A program made the position numbers and the translations under genes. A stretch of 64,000 bases of DNA, taken from Vanilla planifolia. Lineage: Eukaryota > Streptophyta > Magnoliopsida > Asparagales > Orchidaceae. The stretch lies in assembly GCA_023846275.1 (NCBI GenBank), contig CM043869.1, positions 32,680,737 through 32,744,736 on the forward strand. Reading direction: 5' to 3'. The notes beneath the pieces were generated by a model. It saw nothing but the letters and a program-made list of their open reading frames with translations. It had not been told where the DNA came from and did no database searches. Shown one piece after another: positions 1 to 12,489 of the stretch. How positions within the stretch are numbered: position 1 is the first letter of the stretch; each line of letters starts with the position of its first letter.

Positions 1-179
1 ATCAAACCATGGCTTAAGATCAATATACGATATGATTCAAATTAGGTTTTTTGGTTAATTGCACGATTCGTACTCCGAGCAATCAATCTAAAGGCAAAAG
101 TCTCAACCATAGACAAAAAAAATGCTTTGAAAGGCACTTTACAAGGCACCATTAATCAATCAACATTCTTGCCTTATTG

Positions 180-745
180 TTTCCTTCTAAGCCTAAGAAA
201 TATGAGCATTTGAAAACTTGACAACCCTAAGTGTTTTGAGCTCCAACAACCTTAGTAGTCTTAACATCACCAAGTCCTAAGAACTCTATGGCTTGAAAAA
301 ATCAATGCACTCTAAGCTTGCAACCTCAAGCATTCTAAACCTCAACAACTTGAGTATTGTGAACCTACATAACCCTTAGAATGGTGAACCTCAACAAGTT
401 CAAGCACTCTAAGCCTCAATAGCCTGAACTATGTGCTTCAATGACACCAAGCATTGTGAGCCTAAACAAATACCAAGCACACTGAATCATTAGAGCCATA
501 TTCACTTCAATTCTCAACAGCATTAGCATTGTAAGCTTTGATAAACCTGATTATTGTGAGCCTTAATAAGTCCCAAGCACTTCTGATCCTTGACTTGCAC
601 AAGAATCCTAAACCTTGCCTACTCAAGTGCTCTCAAAATCTCAACAAAATCAAGCATTGCCAAAGCTTTGTCAATTTGAGCATCCATAAACCTTGGCTAC
701 TTAAGTGTTGTCGAGCTCAAACCAATGCTCATCAAACAATAGTTG
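180..745. repeat. Degenerate short-motif repeat region
   Basis: This stretch keeps returning to variants of one motif, roughly 'agcctcaacaactt' followed by 'gagcattgtgagcct' or 'caagcactctaagcct'. The spacing is irregular, about 30-40 bases. It reads as an old, mutated minisatellite rather than coding DNA. A 71-codon open frame inside it (538-753) has the same repetitive composition and no recognisable domain. The repeat unit was judged by eye; I could not compute a consensus. Confidence 0.45.
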
Positions 746-760
746 AACACTAAAAACAGA

Positions 761-3700
761 GGTGTGAAGGATCTTCACACCTTTCATTTAGCTACTTAAG
801 TGATCCATATTACACCTCAACCTAAAGGAAGAGCAACCAAACAAATGTCAACAATAGTTGAAGTCACTTGGATTGATAGAATGATACAATGAATAACAAA
901 TTCAAATACATCTCTATTCTCAAATAAGGATAATTACATAAAATAAACAACAATATACAGAGAAATATATATTAGAACTTATAGGGATAGTTATAACTTT
1001 ATTAGATAAAAGCTCAAATTAAATACAAAAGATGAACTCCTACCTCCAAAGACTCTCAAATAACCCTAGTCATTAGGCACAAATGGAATCTCCCTTTCAA
1101 ACTTCGAAGCCAAACCCTAGCCTACAAGTAAGTCTCATTAACAATCTCAAAAAACTCTCAAGAGAATATTCTCATTCTCACTTAGATATGATCTCTCGCA
1201 CTCTCAGATTTTCCTAATTCTTGAAATAATGGACTTTGGTGCTTTATGCCTATTAACCAAACTCCTTATTATAAACAGAAAGGATATTGTTACAAATAGA
1301 AAAGATAGTCAAATCTCAAAATTCTAGCAAACTCCTCAAATCTCACTTAATACAAGGGACTTAATTATGAATTAACCCTTAATAATCCTCAAGATCCTTT
1401 AATCTCTTACATATCAAATACTCAATAAATTCAATAAACAAACCTACAGTCCTGAACCTTCTAAATCTTGTGAAATTAGATGATCTGATCCAATTACTAA
1501 AACAATCCCCCAAATTAGAAAATTACCAAGCATTCCACATTTTTTGTCACCACATAGAAATACATAATAATCAAAATGATCTAATGCTCAATCAAATGCT
1601 CCAATATTGCAATTAAAATGTCCAATCAAGTCATTCTGACCTAGGTCTCCTACTGATTCCCTCCAATCCAATTTGGCGAAGTCTAACCTAATCTTGCACA
1701 ACCCCAATTCTCTACTTTAGTATCTCCTTAAGGCTCTCTCAATAACTATTTCTCCTTAATCATGGAAGAGCAACTTAAGGAGATGGAATGGTAATAATGC
1801 TCCCTTAATAGCTAAACGTTCATGTGCTTGGTCGAAGACTATTGTAGTCTCCAAGTTGCATAACTTAGCCTAAGAATTAAGTAAATCAATGCATATGACT
1901 CAAACTCCTATTTGAATAAAGATCCCAAGACCCCCCACTCTATTTATGACAAATTGAGAATATTGAGTTGATTAGCACCAACTCCTACATTAGTCTTCTA
2001 ATTAGGTTCCACTTTTCCCTCCTATTAGAAAAAAGAAGGGAGGAGTCCAATAAGACCTCTATTGGAATAAGACATCCAAAAATAGTGACTCCTTCACTAT
2101 GTAAAAAATCAAACCAATCAAGCTTGAAGACATGGTCATCGATCGATAATTCTAAAGCAAAGCATAATATCATTTCCAAGGAGTCTAACCCCAATTGTTC
2201 CAAAACCAACCCATAGTGATCTAAGACTACATAAAGAATACCTTGGAAGGGGAAGTACAAGACCAACAATACAAACTAGTGAAGGCTACCACCAAGCCAT
2301 TGAAGGTGGTGTATTTGGAAAATCATTAGTAAGGATGGCAACTACTTTTGCATATTGGCATTGAAGACACCAACATCGATACTTAAGTACAAAATCTTCA
2401 TTACCAACTACTAAAACTCCATTCTCCCGTCAAAATTTTCTTTCAATACCATGGTCTCAATGAAGCTAGAAAATGTGAAAAAGAAGAGAACAAGAGCACA
2501 AGAGAAACAAAAAGATATAAGAAAACATGAAAGCAAAGTTGCTTCAAGTTTTTAAAATCCTCTACTTACACTTCAAATGCTTAACACCTCATAAATCTGA
2601 CACCTCATATGTGCTTAACGATTATAACAAGAGCTGCAACAATGGTCCAATTGCTGCAAAACTTAGAGCCAAAACTCAAATTACAAATAGCCATGCACAA
2701 ATCTCAAAATGTCATCAATCACTTCTTCTGATCCAATGAATGTTGGTATCTTCACCCTTCAAAAATGATGACTTCAATCACACATGCCTTAACAATTAAT
2801 GTACAACTGATGCTATAAATTCAATTCAAAATTTCCTTTTCATAGATTACCTTTAACACAATGCATTATGAGCCCTAAAAGTGCGTTGTTTGCAAGCCTT
2901 GGATCTTATACACTATTAAGATCAATCAATAAAGAGGAGATACAATCTAAGCCTATTCGACATACCATTACTCTAAAAAAGAAAATTAAAAAAGAGAAAT
3001 GCATGATCATTAGGGCAAAAAAGATAAGGATCTAAGCTATGAAGGATGTTATAAGCTACATGCTCTTACTTGAGCCCTCTCGTGCTTCTTTAGCCATTCT
3101 TGGAAGGTGGCTAAGGTAATTTTGCACCATGAGAGGTGCACACGGCCTATGCCTCATAAACCTTGCATAGAAAAAATTAGTCAACCTTCTTTCATCATTG
3201 TTTGGTAGCTCAAAAGATTTCATAGCCCATAATAGTATATCATTCATACCATTTCCATACCAATGACCTTAATCTTCTCCTTCTCATAACCCTCAAAACT
3301 TGGTCTCATCCAGGATACTCTTTGCAAAATATTTTTTTGTTCATAGCTCTTGAATTATTTATCTTTGGCCTCTTGGAGCTTGGCCCTCACAAATAATGAG
3401 CTACTCATCTCTCACACAATGTTTCTAACTCTAGTCACACAATATTTCATGGCAATGATAATTAGGCTTCCTAACAACCTCCAAAAGAGCTTCATTCCAT
3501 CCTATGTATACATTGTGGTTAGATTTCGCTCTTACTCTAACCTTGTATTCAATAGTATCAAATCAATCATATAGAGCCCCAATCAAACAATTGAACTAAT
3601 TTGTCAAAAGGGTTACCTAGTGGTGCAATTTTTTCAGAAGTTTTTAAACCACCTTGAACCAACTTCCACCATAATCAAGGTTTTTAGGAGAAAAGTTGAA

Positions 3701-6052
3701 GGCTTTTGGAGTAGGTTTTAGAAGTCTCCTGACAATTCTCAATAATGTAGGTCCAAGATTCAACCCCCAATTCTTAACACCTTAAGAGGCACCTCATCTA
3801 CCAATTCAAGCTTCGAGAGTGTTCCTTGAGAACATGTTTTGCCAATTCGTCAAAGGCCTTCATACTCTCTTGACACTACATTATGGCTAAAAAGAAGAAT
3901 AAAGAGCATGTCACATAATCAAATAGCATTGTTGTGGAGGAAGGAGGCAACTAAAGAAGCTAAGTTCTCATCATGTAAGTTAGAAAACATTTAAACAAAT
4001 GGAGGAGACCAACAAGCGAGCTAGAATCTCATGAATCACATAATTGCTAGAAACTTTAAACATTAGAAATCAATTTTCAACATAACTAAAGGATAAGGCA
4101 CTCAAAAAAATAATAAAAATTCAATTTTTGACCTAAATATTATCAAGTTTAGCAAGACAAAATATACTACCAAACATGAGTGAAGCATAATGCGAAGAAA
4201 ACCATTCAATGTTGCCACCTGTGAGAAAAAAACAAAGTTTGGAGATGTTTGCATGGCACATTTAGCTAATGGATAACCATCATGTCAACAAAATTTCTTT
4301 GAACAATATGGAGCCACTCCAGTCATTCATAACCTGCCAAAAGGCCAAAGGATACCTTAGACGTGCTTAAGAATTTGCCTTGAGAACATTTATTCCTTCC
4401 TCTGCTTAATGGCGGTAGTGAACTCTGCCCCGGCTCATGCACAGTTCAAGCCAAAATCCCTTATCCTACATGCTTCTCTTTGGATTAACCATGTTTCCTC
4501 AAAACCTTAAGAAAGCATTACAATCAAAAGGGTATGAAAAAACCTTGAAGAAGACATTGAGACCACAATATCTACGACTAAGCTTACTTATGACATTAAC
4601 TTAGACACCTATAACTATCAATTCCTTTCGAAAATCATACAGTATACACCCTTTTACTATCCAAGACCCTCAACCTTCCTTCATTATCAAATTTGAAACC
4701 TATCCTTGTGAAGGGTTGGACCTCCTCCAAAGAGGCCAAATGTAGTATCACTTAATAATGGATAGTTAGCTACCTAATGATCATGTGTTTTTCCTAACTG
4801 AGAAGGTTTTCTCCTTAAAGAGACTTATAATCTTCCCTTACTCTTGATTTCTATAACTCATAATTAGTTCACTATTAATAATAAAGCACTAAATTGTCCA
4901 CATAAAAATAAGATTAATTACAAAACTAACAAATCAAGAGAAGTAATATAAATTCAACAAAAAACTTAATTCAATTTTTTATTAGTTCATTTAAAATTGA
5001 TCTTTGAAGGCTCTTGTTGATCTTTTGAAAAACCTTCAGTTTGGGTATGATAAAATAAATACACAAAGATATTTAAATATATTCATCGCAAACACTAGAT
5101 CTACGCCCACCCCTAACCCCGAAAACCCAAACTAATAATCTCAATACCTTTGGCAAAAGCATGTACACAAAACCCTCACATTGAGCCAAAAACTCTATAA
5201 ACATTGAGCTTAAAGACCCCTAATTTATCTACTCAAAAAAGAACCCAATGACAAATTATCTCAATGATAAATATAAGCAAATATATTTGCTGAGCCAATG
5301 GAACATAAAAATTCTAGTCAAAAGACAAATTATCCTAATGACAAATATAAGAACCCAAGAAAGGTACAAAAACCTCTACATATAAATGCCTATAACCAAT
5401 TAAATAATAAAAAAAATACATTAAATCATGTAATGTAGATTGCTAATAGTTTAATAGAATGAAAAAACTTATTTAAAAGTTGAGAGATAATGAATAGCCA
5501 CTACTTCTTAGCTTGTGTTATCTTTAGCAATTGAAATTAAAAAGATATTAGCATTGGAAAAAACTTAGAATTTATGTTTAATAAGTTCCATTTATAATCT
5601 AACTTCAGCAAGATGCATATCCAATGTTTATAAGACCATTTGAGGCAAGGAACTATAAACTAATCAAAATTTTTGCAAAAGTTGTTGACTGTTACTGAAA
5701 TCCTAGAAACCAACAAGAAGGTCCGATGCATAGCTTGATTAGTTCATAACTAGATAGGACAGTATGATCCAACCTCACGAAAATTCGATCAGTTCAAAGC
5801 CTACAAACATAGAATTGTCTAATTCAACTATAAGATAATCTAATCAATACCAAATTGCTTATCTGATGGTCTAATGGTCATCTGATAAAGACTTCGCTTT
5901 CATACTCATTTAGTCCAACAAGCCAACAGACAATTAGGTCCATCTATAGAATGGACTGATTGATATCATATTGTCTATCAAACAATCTAATGTTGTTCGA
6001 CATAACATATAAATGTGAAAATCTTAAGTTATAAGTTTGTAGAAAAGCTTTT
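761..6052. other. AT-rich intergenic DNA, no gene recognised
   Basis: No frame here shows a domain I recognise. Short frames at 1985-2269 (-), 3056-3247 (-) and 3350-3574 (+) have no family signature and lie in sequence that looks like decayed transposon DNA, with many stops in every frame. The part from about 5,640 to 6,000 is rich in 'tctgat' and 'gtctaat' words resembling those in the copia LTRs at 52-59 kb, so it may be an old LTR fragment. Confidence 0.5.
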
Positions 6053-6266
6053 GATGTGTGAAAAATATTTTAGAAAATTTAATGTGAATTTCATACATAC
6101 TCATAATCTCACTATTTAGCTCATGGTATCTTATAATTATTGTTATAGGTACATAATATGATGTGTAAAAAATATTTTAGAAAAAACTTTTAATGTGAAA
6201 TTCATATGCACTCATAATCTCACTGTTTAGTTCATAGTACCTTATGAATATTGTCATAAGTTCATA
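6053..6266. repeat. Two-copy tandem duplication, about 107 bp
   Basis: The block starting 'gatgtgtgaaaaatatttta' at 6053 recurs at 6160. Both copies run through 'actcataatctcact' and end in similar 'cataat' words. They differ by scattered substitutions and small indels, so the duplication is not recent. No coding frame crosses it. Confidence 0.7.
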
Positions 6267-9200
6267 ATCTAAACCAAAATAAAGAGGAATCCACAAAGTG
6301 CATTGAATCAATCATTAAGTTATCACAAATGTCTTGCCAATTTTGCTCAAACTTCATATCCAAGAAAATTGTACTCTGAACATTTTGCCAATAAACTCAT
6401 TTAGTAAACTAATTATCTAATTTTTTTTGTCAATTTTACTTAACAGACATACTTAAAAAAATACTTACGAAAAAATATTAGATCACAGATAAGATGATTT
6501 TGTTATATCAAACAACTCAATGTCCAAAGGTTTAACACCACTTAGCTTCCCAAATGTGCAAATTAGTCTATGCTTTACTCACTCATTCCTCAAAAAACTA
6601 AAAGATAGGTAAACCTTGAAAAATTTATAAGTGACGAAGGACACTAAATTAATAGTCCCATATCAAAAAGGAGAGACTGTCCTTAAAATATATATATATA
6701 TATAAGATCATAATATTAATATATTGAGATGTCCTTTAAGGACAAAACCTTTTCATCTAGTTTGGACCAAAATAGACAATAATTGACACCTAGGCCATAA
6801 AGTGGCATAATGATGTCAATGATATGCCTTCAATATTGAGATGTGATTCAAGAACAAAACCAACAAAACCTAATAGATCTATCATATCCAAGACCAATGA
6901 GAGCAAAGATTGATCCTCAAGTGACTTCCCAAAGGTTGGCTTTACCATAATGCCTCCTAGTATGCATCTAAGGAAGGGATATAAGGATGATTAATCTTAT
7001 ATCAAAAAGGAATACGATATTCAAACTATATATGCACGATAATGACCTTACAATGTTAGAGTACCTATTAAGAACAAATTCGTAAGGCCAACTTGCACCA
7101 AAGAGAGCAACATCTTAATAGTTGGGCTAGGGCATGAAATAATGGTATTAGATTGATATGATAAAAAATGCAATATGGATCAAGGAACCAAGTAGAAGTT
7201 GGCAATCTCATGATACTTTGGACCAACGAAGACAAAGAGTGAACTCTATGATTTCCCAATGTTTAGTTTCGTCAAACAAAGAGCAACTTTAAACAGATTT
7301 CTAGATAAGGGGTACAAAGATGAATCCTAATCAAAAAAGGAAAAATAATCCTAATCAATATAATTGAGATCATAACTTTAAGATATTAACATGCTTTTTA
7401 AGGAAATTATCATGAAATCAATTCAAATAATAGATCTAGCTAAAATCGCAAACCTTTGGCCTTCACATTAAAATAATAAGATAACAAGAAAATTTGAACA
7501 AACAATGTCATTAATCTTTCTTTTAGGGGGGGCGCAAAGGGGTCTGATGTACTTTTAAACGGATAAGTATGAATGCTTTCTATTGCAATCTATTTAGCCC
7601 CTTTTCCTATATACTAAAAATTCTTACTCTTTCTTTTTGTCATTATCCCAAGAATTGATTAATCACATTCAATAACTTTGAAAGTCATAGATTGCATGCT
7701 TAATAGAAGATCTAAATTGCAAACTTCAGTCTAAGAAGTCCATACAATCTATATAAAACCTTAACAATTGAGAAGAAAATCCTCAAAAGTTCAAACAAAA
7801 GATACAATCAGTAATCAATCAGCTGAAAACCCTCTACATTTATTGCTTTCATACTACAAGCCTTCAAAACAACCTACAACAAAGAAATACATCTGCTTCT
7901 TTTCATCTATCATCATGTTCCCATATGAATAAAGAAGATTGCCTTTTTGCATCTCCAGCAACCCTTTTTACTCTCTAGGCTGAAACATCTCTCCTTTCTG
8001 TCTTAGTTTTTCTTTCATTTGATTCCCAACTCTCTTACCGAAGATCTACTCCTTGGTGCAGTAGTGTGGTTAAAGTATTTCTTTTGATATCTTTTCCAAT
8101 AGTTTAGAATTATCAGAAGAGGAAGATGAAAAACCTAAAAAAGTTGTTCAGTTAGAGAAGAAAAAAATTAATTGAGCTTTAGAGAACTAGGTTAGCCACC
8201 ATTGCTTGGGGTTGGTTCCTCCAGTACACTGTTAGATGGAAGAAAACAAAAATCTATGGCTTGAGTGATTTTGCTTGATTGCTGCACTCGCATGTGTTAC
8301 AGTATAAAATTTTTAAAATTACCTGAAGATAAGATTTTTATGTTGTCAATCAATCCCTCTTAATGCTCACCCATAACTATAACCAAAGTTCGCTCATGGC
8401 TGCCAAAGCCATAATTAGTTGAACCACCAGTACTAAGACAGCAACATGTCTATGGCAACCTCCATAGCCATGTATCACCTACTTAGACTCCAATTAGAGA
8501 TTTGTTGATGTGCACAAATTTCTCAACCTTCCAAAATGGAAATCACAAACATCAAACATATTCATGCTTGATTAAAGAATTGAGATTCACACTACCTTAA
8601 CTTCCAATCATCATGCAATCTTATACTTACATGTCATCAATATCAACCAATTAACTTTTTCCTCTTTCAATTAGTGTTGGTCAACAATAGTATCTCAGAT
8701 TTTGATTATTTGGCAAAGCAGTTCAAATTCTCTCCATTTAATCTCTTCATTACATTACAATTTAATGCCAAAATCACGGAACCGGCCATGTCCTGCATCA
8801 ACTGACATGCATGTTGATCTAACCAATGAATAATAGCACCATAGTTCAAAACACTCAGAATATTAAGGCTATGCCACCAAGTTCTTCTTTGCTTTTTACC
8901 ATCTTATTTGCTTCAAATCTAACTGATGTAAATTGCTTGTGTAATGACCCATATATGTGATCAGAACAGATTATATCAACAACTTTTCAAACAGAAACAT
9001 CACAACACTACCGAACAGAGATAAAAGACATGTGATAGGCATGGAAAGTTTTCATATGATTAACTAGACGTCTAAGGGCACTTTTTCAACGAATTTCCAG
9101 TTAGTGTCGTAGGCCTCATTAAGCCATCAATTTCAGCATTTTACAAAAAGTAATAAACAAAAGCTGTATCATATAATTAAACAATAATTATAAGTTGGCT

Positions 9201-10246
9201 CCTATGCATCAGTAACCATGACTTCCGTAATAGCAAGGAGTTCCATTATTGCAGGGAGCTAATTCTTAACACAAATTAGTACTAGAACAAATCTGAAGAC
9301 TTGAGGGTAAATAATTCTAAGAAATAAAATGCATATAAATAATGCTGAAAGAACTACAGTAAAATAAGTTTTCCCAAAACATGGGCTCCATAAAAAATGT
9401 AATTAGTGTAAGATGAGGTACAAGGCCTCCCTTCACATGCTCCACTAGAGATGCCAAATGAAGCGTGCAACTGATTCACCCTGTGAGCTCAACCCCTTCA
9501 ATATAACTGGATAAAAAAATCTGATCTTAAGAGGACCATCTCTAATGTGACAACTGGTGTACTTAAGCAAATTAACTTTTAACATAGTTTAATGAACTGA
9601 TTAAATAAAAGAACAAAGATTGTCCAAGGTAAATTTGACCTCCTGTACAAAAGTTTACCTATTGCCTACTAGAGGTTGCTAGCAAGTTGCTCATGGTTGG
9701 TTGTCATTAGGACCTACTGTCCAAGGCTGGGGTCACCAACAGACCAGACAACCAGTCAATTGTTGACTATAAAAGAGCAGGTCCAACATGGTAATTGGAC
9801 TAGTGCAAAGGTTCTTACATGACCTTAAGCATAAAATAGCAGGAAAAAGAAATAAATTGGCTACTCTTGCAAAGAAAAGTAAATCAACTCAATGAACAAC
9901 ATTTAAATGTGTAGGACACCATTTTACACCACTTTAGCTGTCCTCTATTTTTCATCCTTAATCAACTGTTTATTAGAATCTTTGTCATTTACTAGTTAGC
10001 AGTCCACAAAAAGTGAAGTAAATGTGATTTAAAAAAAATGTCACAAGCTTCAATAAACCAAGATACAAAATCAAGTTATGCAAATCATAAGTTGTCAAGT
10101 AATACCAGTTCAAAGAGTTTAATAGAAATTGTAATTTCCTAAAATTTCCTTCAAGTTCCTCATTCTTGTACTATTTCTAGGTCATTCATATGGGAATAAA
10201 TTATATCAACATTAGTAACAAAAAAAAAAAGATCAGACTTACACAC
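6267..10246. other. AT-rich intergenic DNA or far 3' side of the CFAP20-like gene
   Basis: A (TA)8 run sits at 6689-6704. I searched the minus strand for the missing C-terminal exons of CFAP20 (expected words such as WNQIQF, RRAYGTNY, YFSDRLYS) and found nothing convincing. A G-run and GC-rich patch at about 7,526-7,545 is not part of any frame. Nothing else in this stretch supports a gene. Confidence 0.5.
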
Positions 10247-12344
10247 TTGATAATTGGATGCCCTGAAACGCCGACGAACATTCTTATCATCCAGCACTTG
10301 TATCTCGAAGGTGAAATATTTTTTTAGATTTTTCACAATCATGACCAAAAATGGAAGCTTTATACCAAGTGTTGCAGCAGGGTCAGCTGGACAAGTGATG
10401 TATGTGGATTGAACATTTGATCCAACAATTTCAAGAACACTAGATTGAATATCTTCATCATGAGGCCGTTTAATTTGTCCATTCAACACTGTAGTAAAAT
10501 AAACAAACGATTCTGAGAAAAATTCTGAGCATTACTGAGAAGTTACAAGCTTCTCAATTAGGCTACACTAACATGAAAATTTTCAGCATTTAGATGCCAC
10601 AAAAACAAGGCTAATGCAAATTTAAAGTTATATTTCGCCAAAAAAAATCCAAACATTATCTAGGTAGTTTAATTTGACCATTCACCACTGTAGTAAATAA
10701 ACAAACAATTCTGAGAAAATTTCTGAGCATCACCTAGGAGTTACAAGCTTCACAATTGAGGTACACTAGCATGAAAATTGTCAGCATTTAAGATGCCAAA
10801 GATACAAGATTACAGCAAATTTCAAGTTATCTTTCTCCAAAAAAGCAATTCCAAGCATTATCTAGGTAGTTTAATTTGTCCATTCACCACTGCATTAAAA
10901 TAAACAAACGATTCTGAGAAAATTTCTGCATTATCTAGGAATAACAAACTTCTCAAATGAGCTACACTACATGAAAATTTTCAGTGTTTAAGATGCCACA
11001 GAAACAAGACTACTGCAAATTTCTTGTGACCTTTCTCCAAAAAAAAATACAAGCATTATCTAGGTAGTTTAATTTGTCCATTCAACACTCTAATAAAATA
11101 AAAAAAGGATTCTGAGAAAAATTCCAAGCAATATCTACGAGTTACAAGCTTCTCAATTGAGTTACACTAACATGAAAATTTTTCAGCATTTAAGATGTCA
11201 CAGAAACAAGACTAATGCAAATTTTAAGTGGCCTTCCTCCATTTAAAAAAATGTCCAAGTTATCACAATGACTCTAGTAGAACAAAAGAAACCGATCCAT
11301 TGTAAAATATAAGAACAACATAACTGAACTAGGAAGCCCGCACAAGAAATTACACAATTGAGGGAATAGAACATATCGTTAAACATATAATCCTGAGTAG
11401 CAAAAATATTTTTTCTTAAGAAATTTGGGGGCTTAGCCCGATGTATTACAATAAAAGTTACATAGAAAAAGAGCCACATTAAAAAAACTACAATAACCAC
11501 AATTCAATAACCAAGGCCAGAAAAAACAAATAAAAGAAACCATCAAAGCCAAGCTACAGAGGTGTAATGCAGGCTCTGACAAGGGAATGCTTGAAAGGCC
11601 CATTTTGTGCCCCAATCTATGGGTACTGAGAGCCAGGAAGGAGACATCTGTGAGTGACAGCCAACCAAAAGCAACAATGAATGCTGACAGTGCAGAGCCA
11701 CCACAGTAAAAGACCTAGTACTCAGGCGAGAAAGCAAAGTGAGGCACAAGACAAAAAGATTGGCGACCAGAGCACTACAAAGCAACCAATACCAAAGGCA
11801 CCTCTAGCACAGCGAGGCAAACAAATCCTGGACAAAACCTAGCAAAGAAAACCTCACCACTTGTTTAATGTGGTGAGTAGAAAACCTCACACAGAAAAGT
11901 ATGCAAAAAGCTATACTAAACTGGGGAAATAGGGGGAAAAAACTTGTGGAAATGAACTAGTAAATATTTAAGAATCAATAGCAATATATAATGGAGTAAG
12001 CATACAATCGTGAGATAAATGTCGAAGTCCTTTGTTCTGAATACGCAAATACTTTAACATTATCAAGACAGCAAAAGCACAAGCACCCAAAACAATCCAA
12101 TTTTAAGATGAGAAACTAAATGAATCCCTAGAATAAATTCAGCATGCTACAATGACATACCTTCTTTATCCCATATCTGTAATGGTTTACTCCTGTGACC
12201 CAATATCAGAAGTTAATAGAAAATCATCCACTGTATGAAACAAAGTAACAAATTTCAAGCAAAAGTTAAATCAAGTGAAAGAAGATAATACCCAAGACTG
12301 TACAGAATAGATAAGAACCCAGATTGAAAAGTGTTCTTAAACAT
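10247..12344 (-). CDS. CFAP20: CFAP20/BUG22-like protein, first three coding exons only
   Basis: CFAP20 (BUG22, DUF667 family) is a small conserved protein of ciliary and centriolar microtubules; flowering plants keep a copy although they lack cilia. Three coding exons join in frame on the minus strand: 12292-12344 (starts [17 protein letters not shown]), 12161-12192 ([11 protein letters not shown]) and 10247-10488 ([60 protein letters not shown]). Sizes of 53, 32 and 242 nt give exactly 109 codons. The junctions have GT donors and AG acceptors (GTATTA, GTATGT, CACAG, CTACAG). A further acceptor at about 12377 precedes a short piece of 5' leader. After NYQ a GTGTGT donor follows, but no exon for the last ~80 residues of a ~190-residue family is visible down to position 1. 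The gene is either 3'-truncated or carries a very long intron that leaves the window. Identity is confident; functionality is doubtful. Confidence 0.85.
10468..11262 (-). repeat. Four-copy tandem array (198-202 bp) covering an exon-3 splice acceptor
   Basis: Copies begin at 10468, 10667, 10869 and 11067, each with 'gtttaatttg' followed by '(t/a)ccattca(a/c)cac'. The first copy contains the true acceptor and first codons of CFAP20 coding exon 3. The others lie further upstream in the intron. Each unit continues through 'acaagcttctcaatt', 'catgaaaatt' and 'cagcattta'. The copies differ by several substitutions and short indels. The array therefore duplicates an exon edge and not just intron sequence. 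Confidence 0.85.
11404..11900 (-). mobile_element. LINE 3'-end fragment in a CFAP20 intron
   Basis: Read on the minus strand, the block ends in 'aatacatcgggctaagcccc' and then an A-rich tail near 11404-11420. This word is the common 3' terminus of plant LINEs, with a GGGCTAAGCCC hairpin. The block is clearly richer in G and C than its surroundings. No reverse-transcriptase motif is left, so it is a short 5'-truncated insertion or a decayed end. The boundary near 11900 is approximate. Confidence 0.5.
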
Positions 12345-12489
12345 AATTCCCCAGCTAATTCCCCGTATGTTGGAACCTACAACAGTTAAAACCAAAATTT
12401 CATTAAAACAATGTATAGCAAACCTAAAACTAACAATAATATTTGTTGTGGCACCCCAACAGTAATAACTAAAATCAATCCAAAACAAT

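Noticed and set aside
1985-2269. 94-codon minus-strand frame
   Set aside because: It has no recognisable domain; an overlapping plus-strand frame of similar length exists, and both are probably chance or transposon debris.
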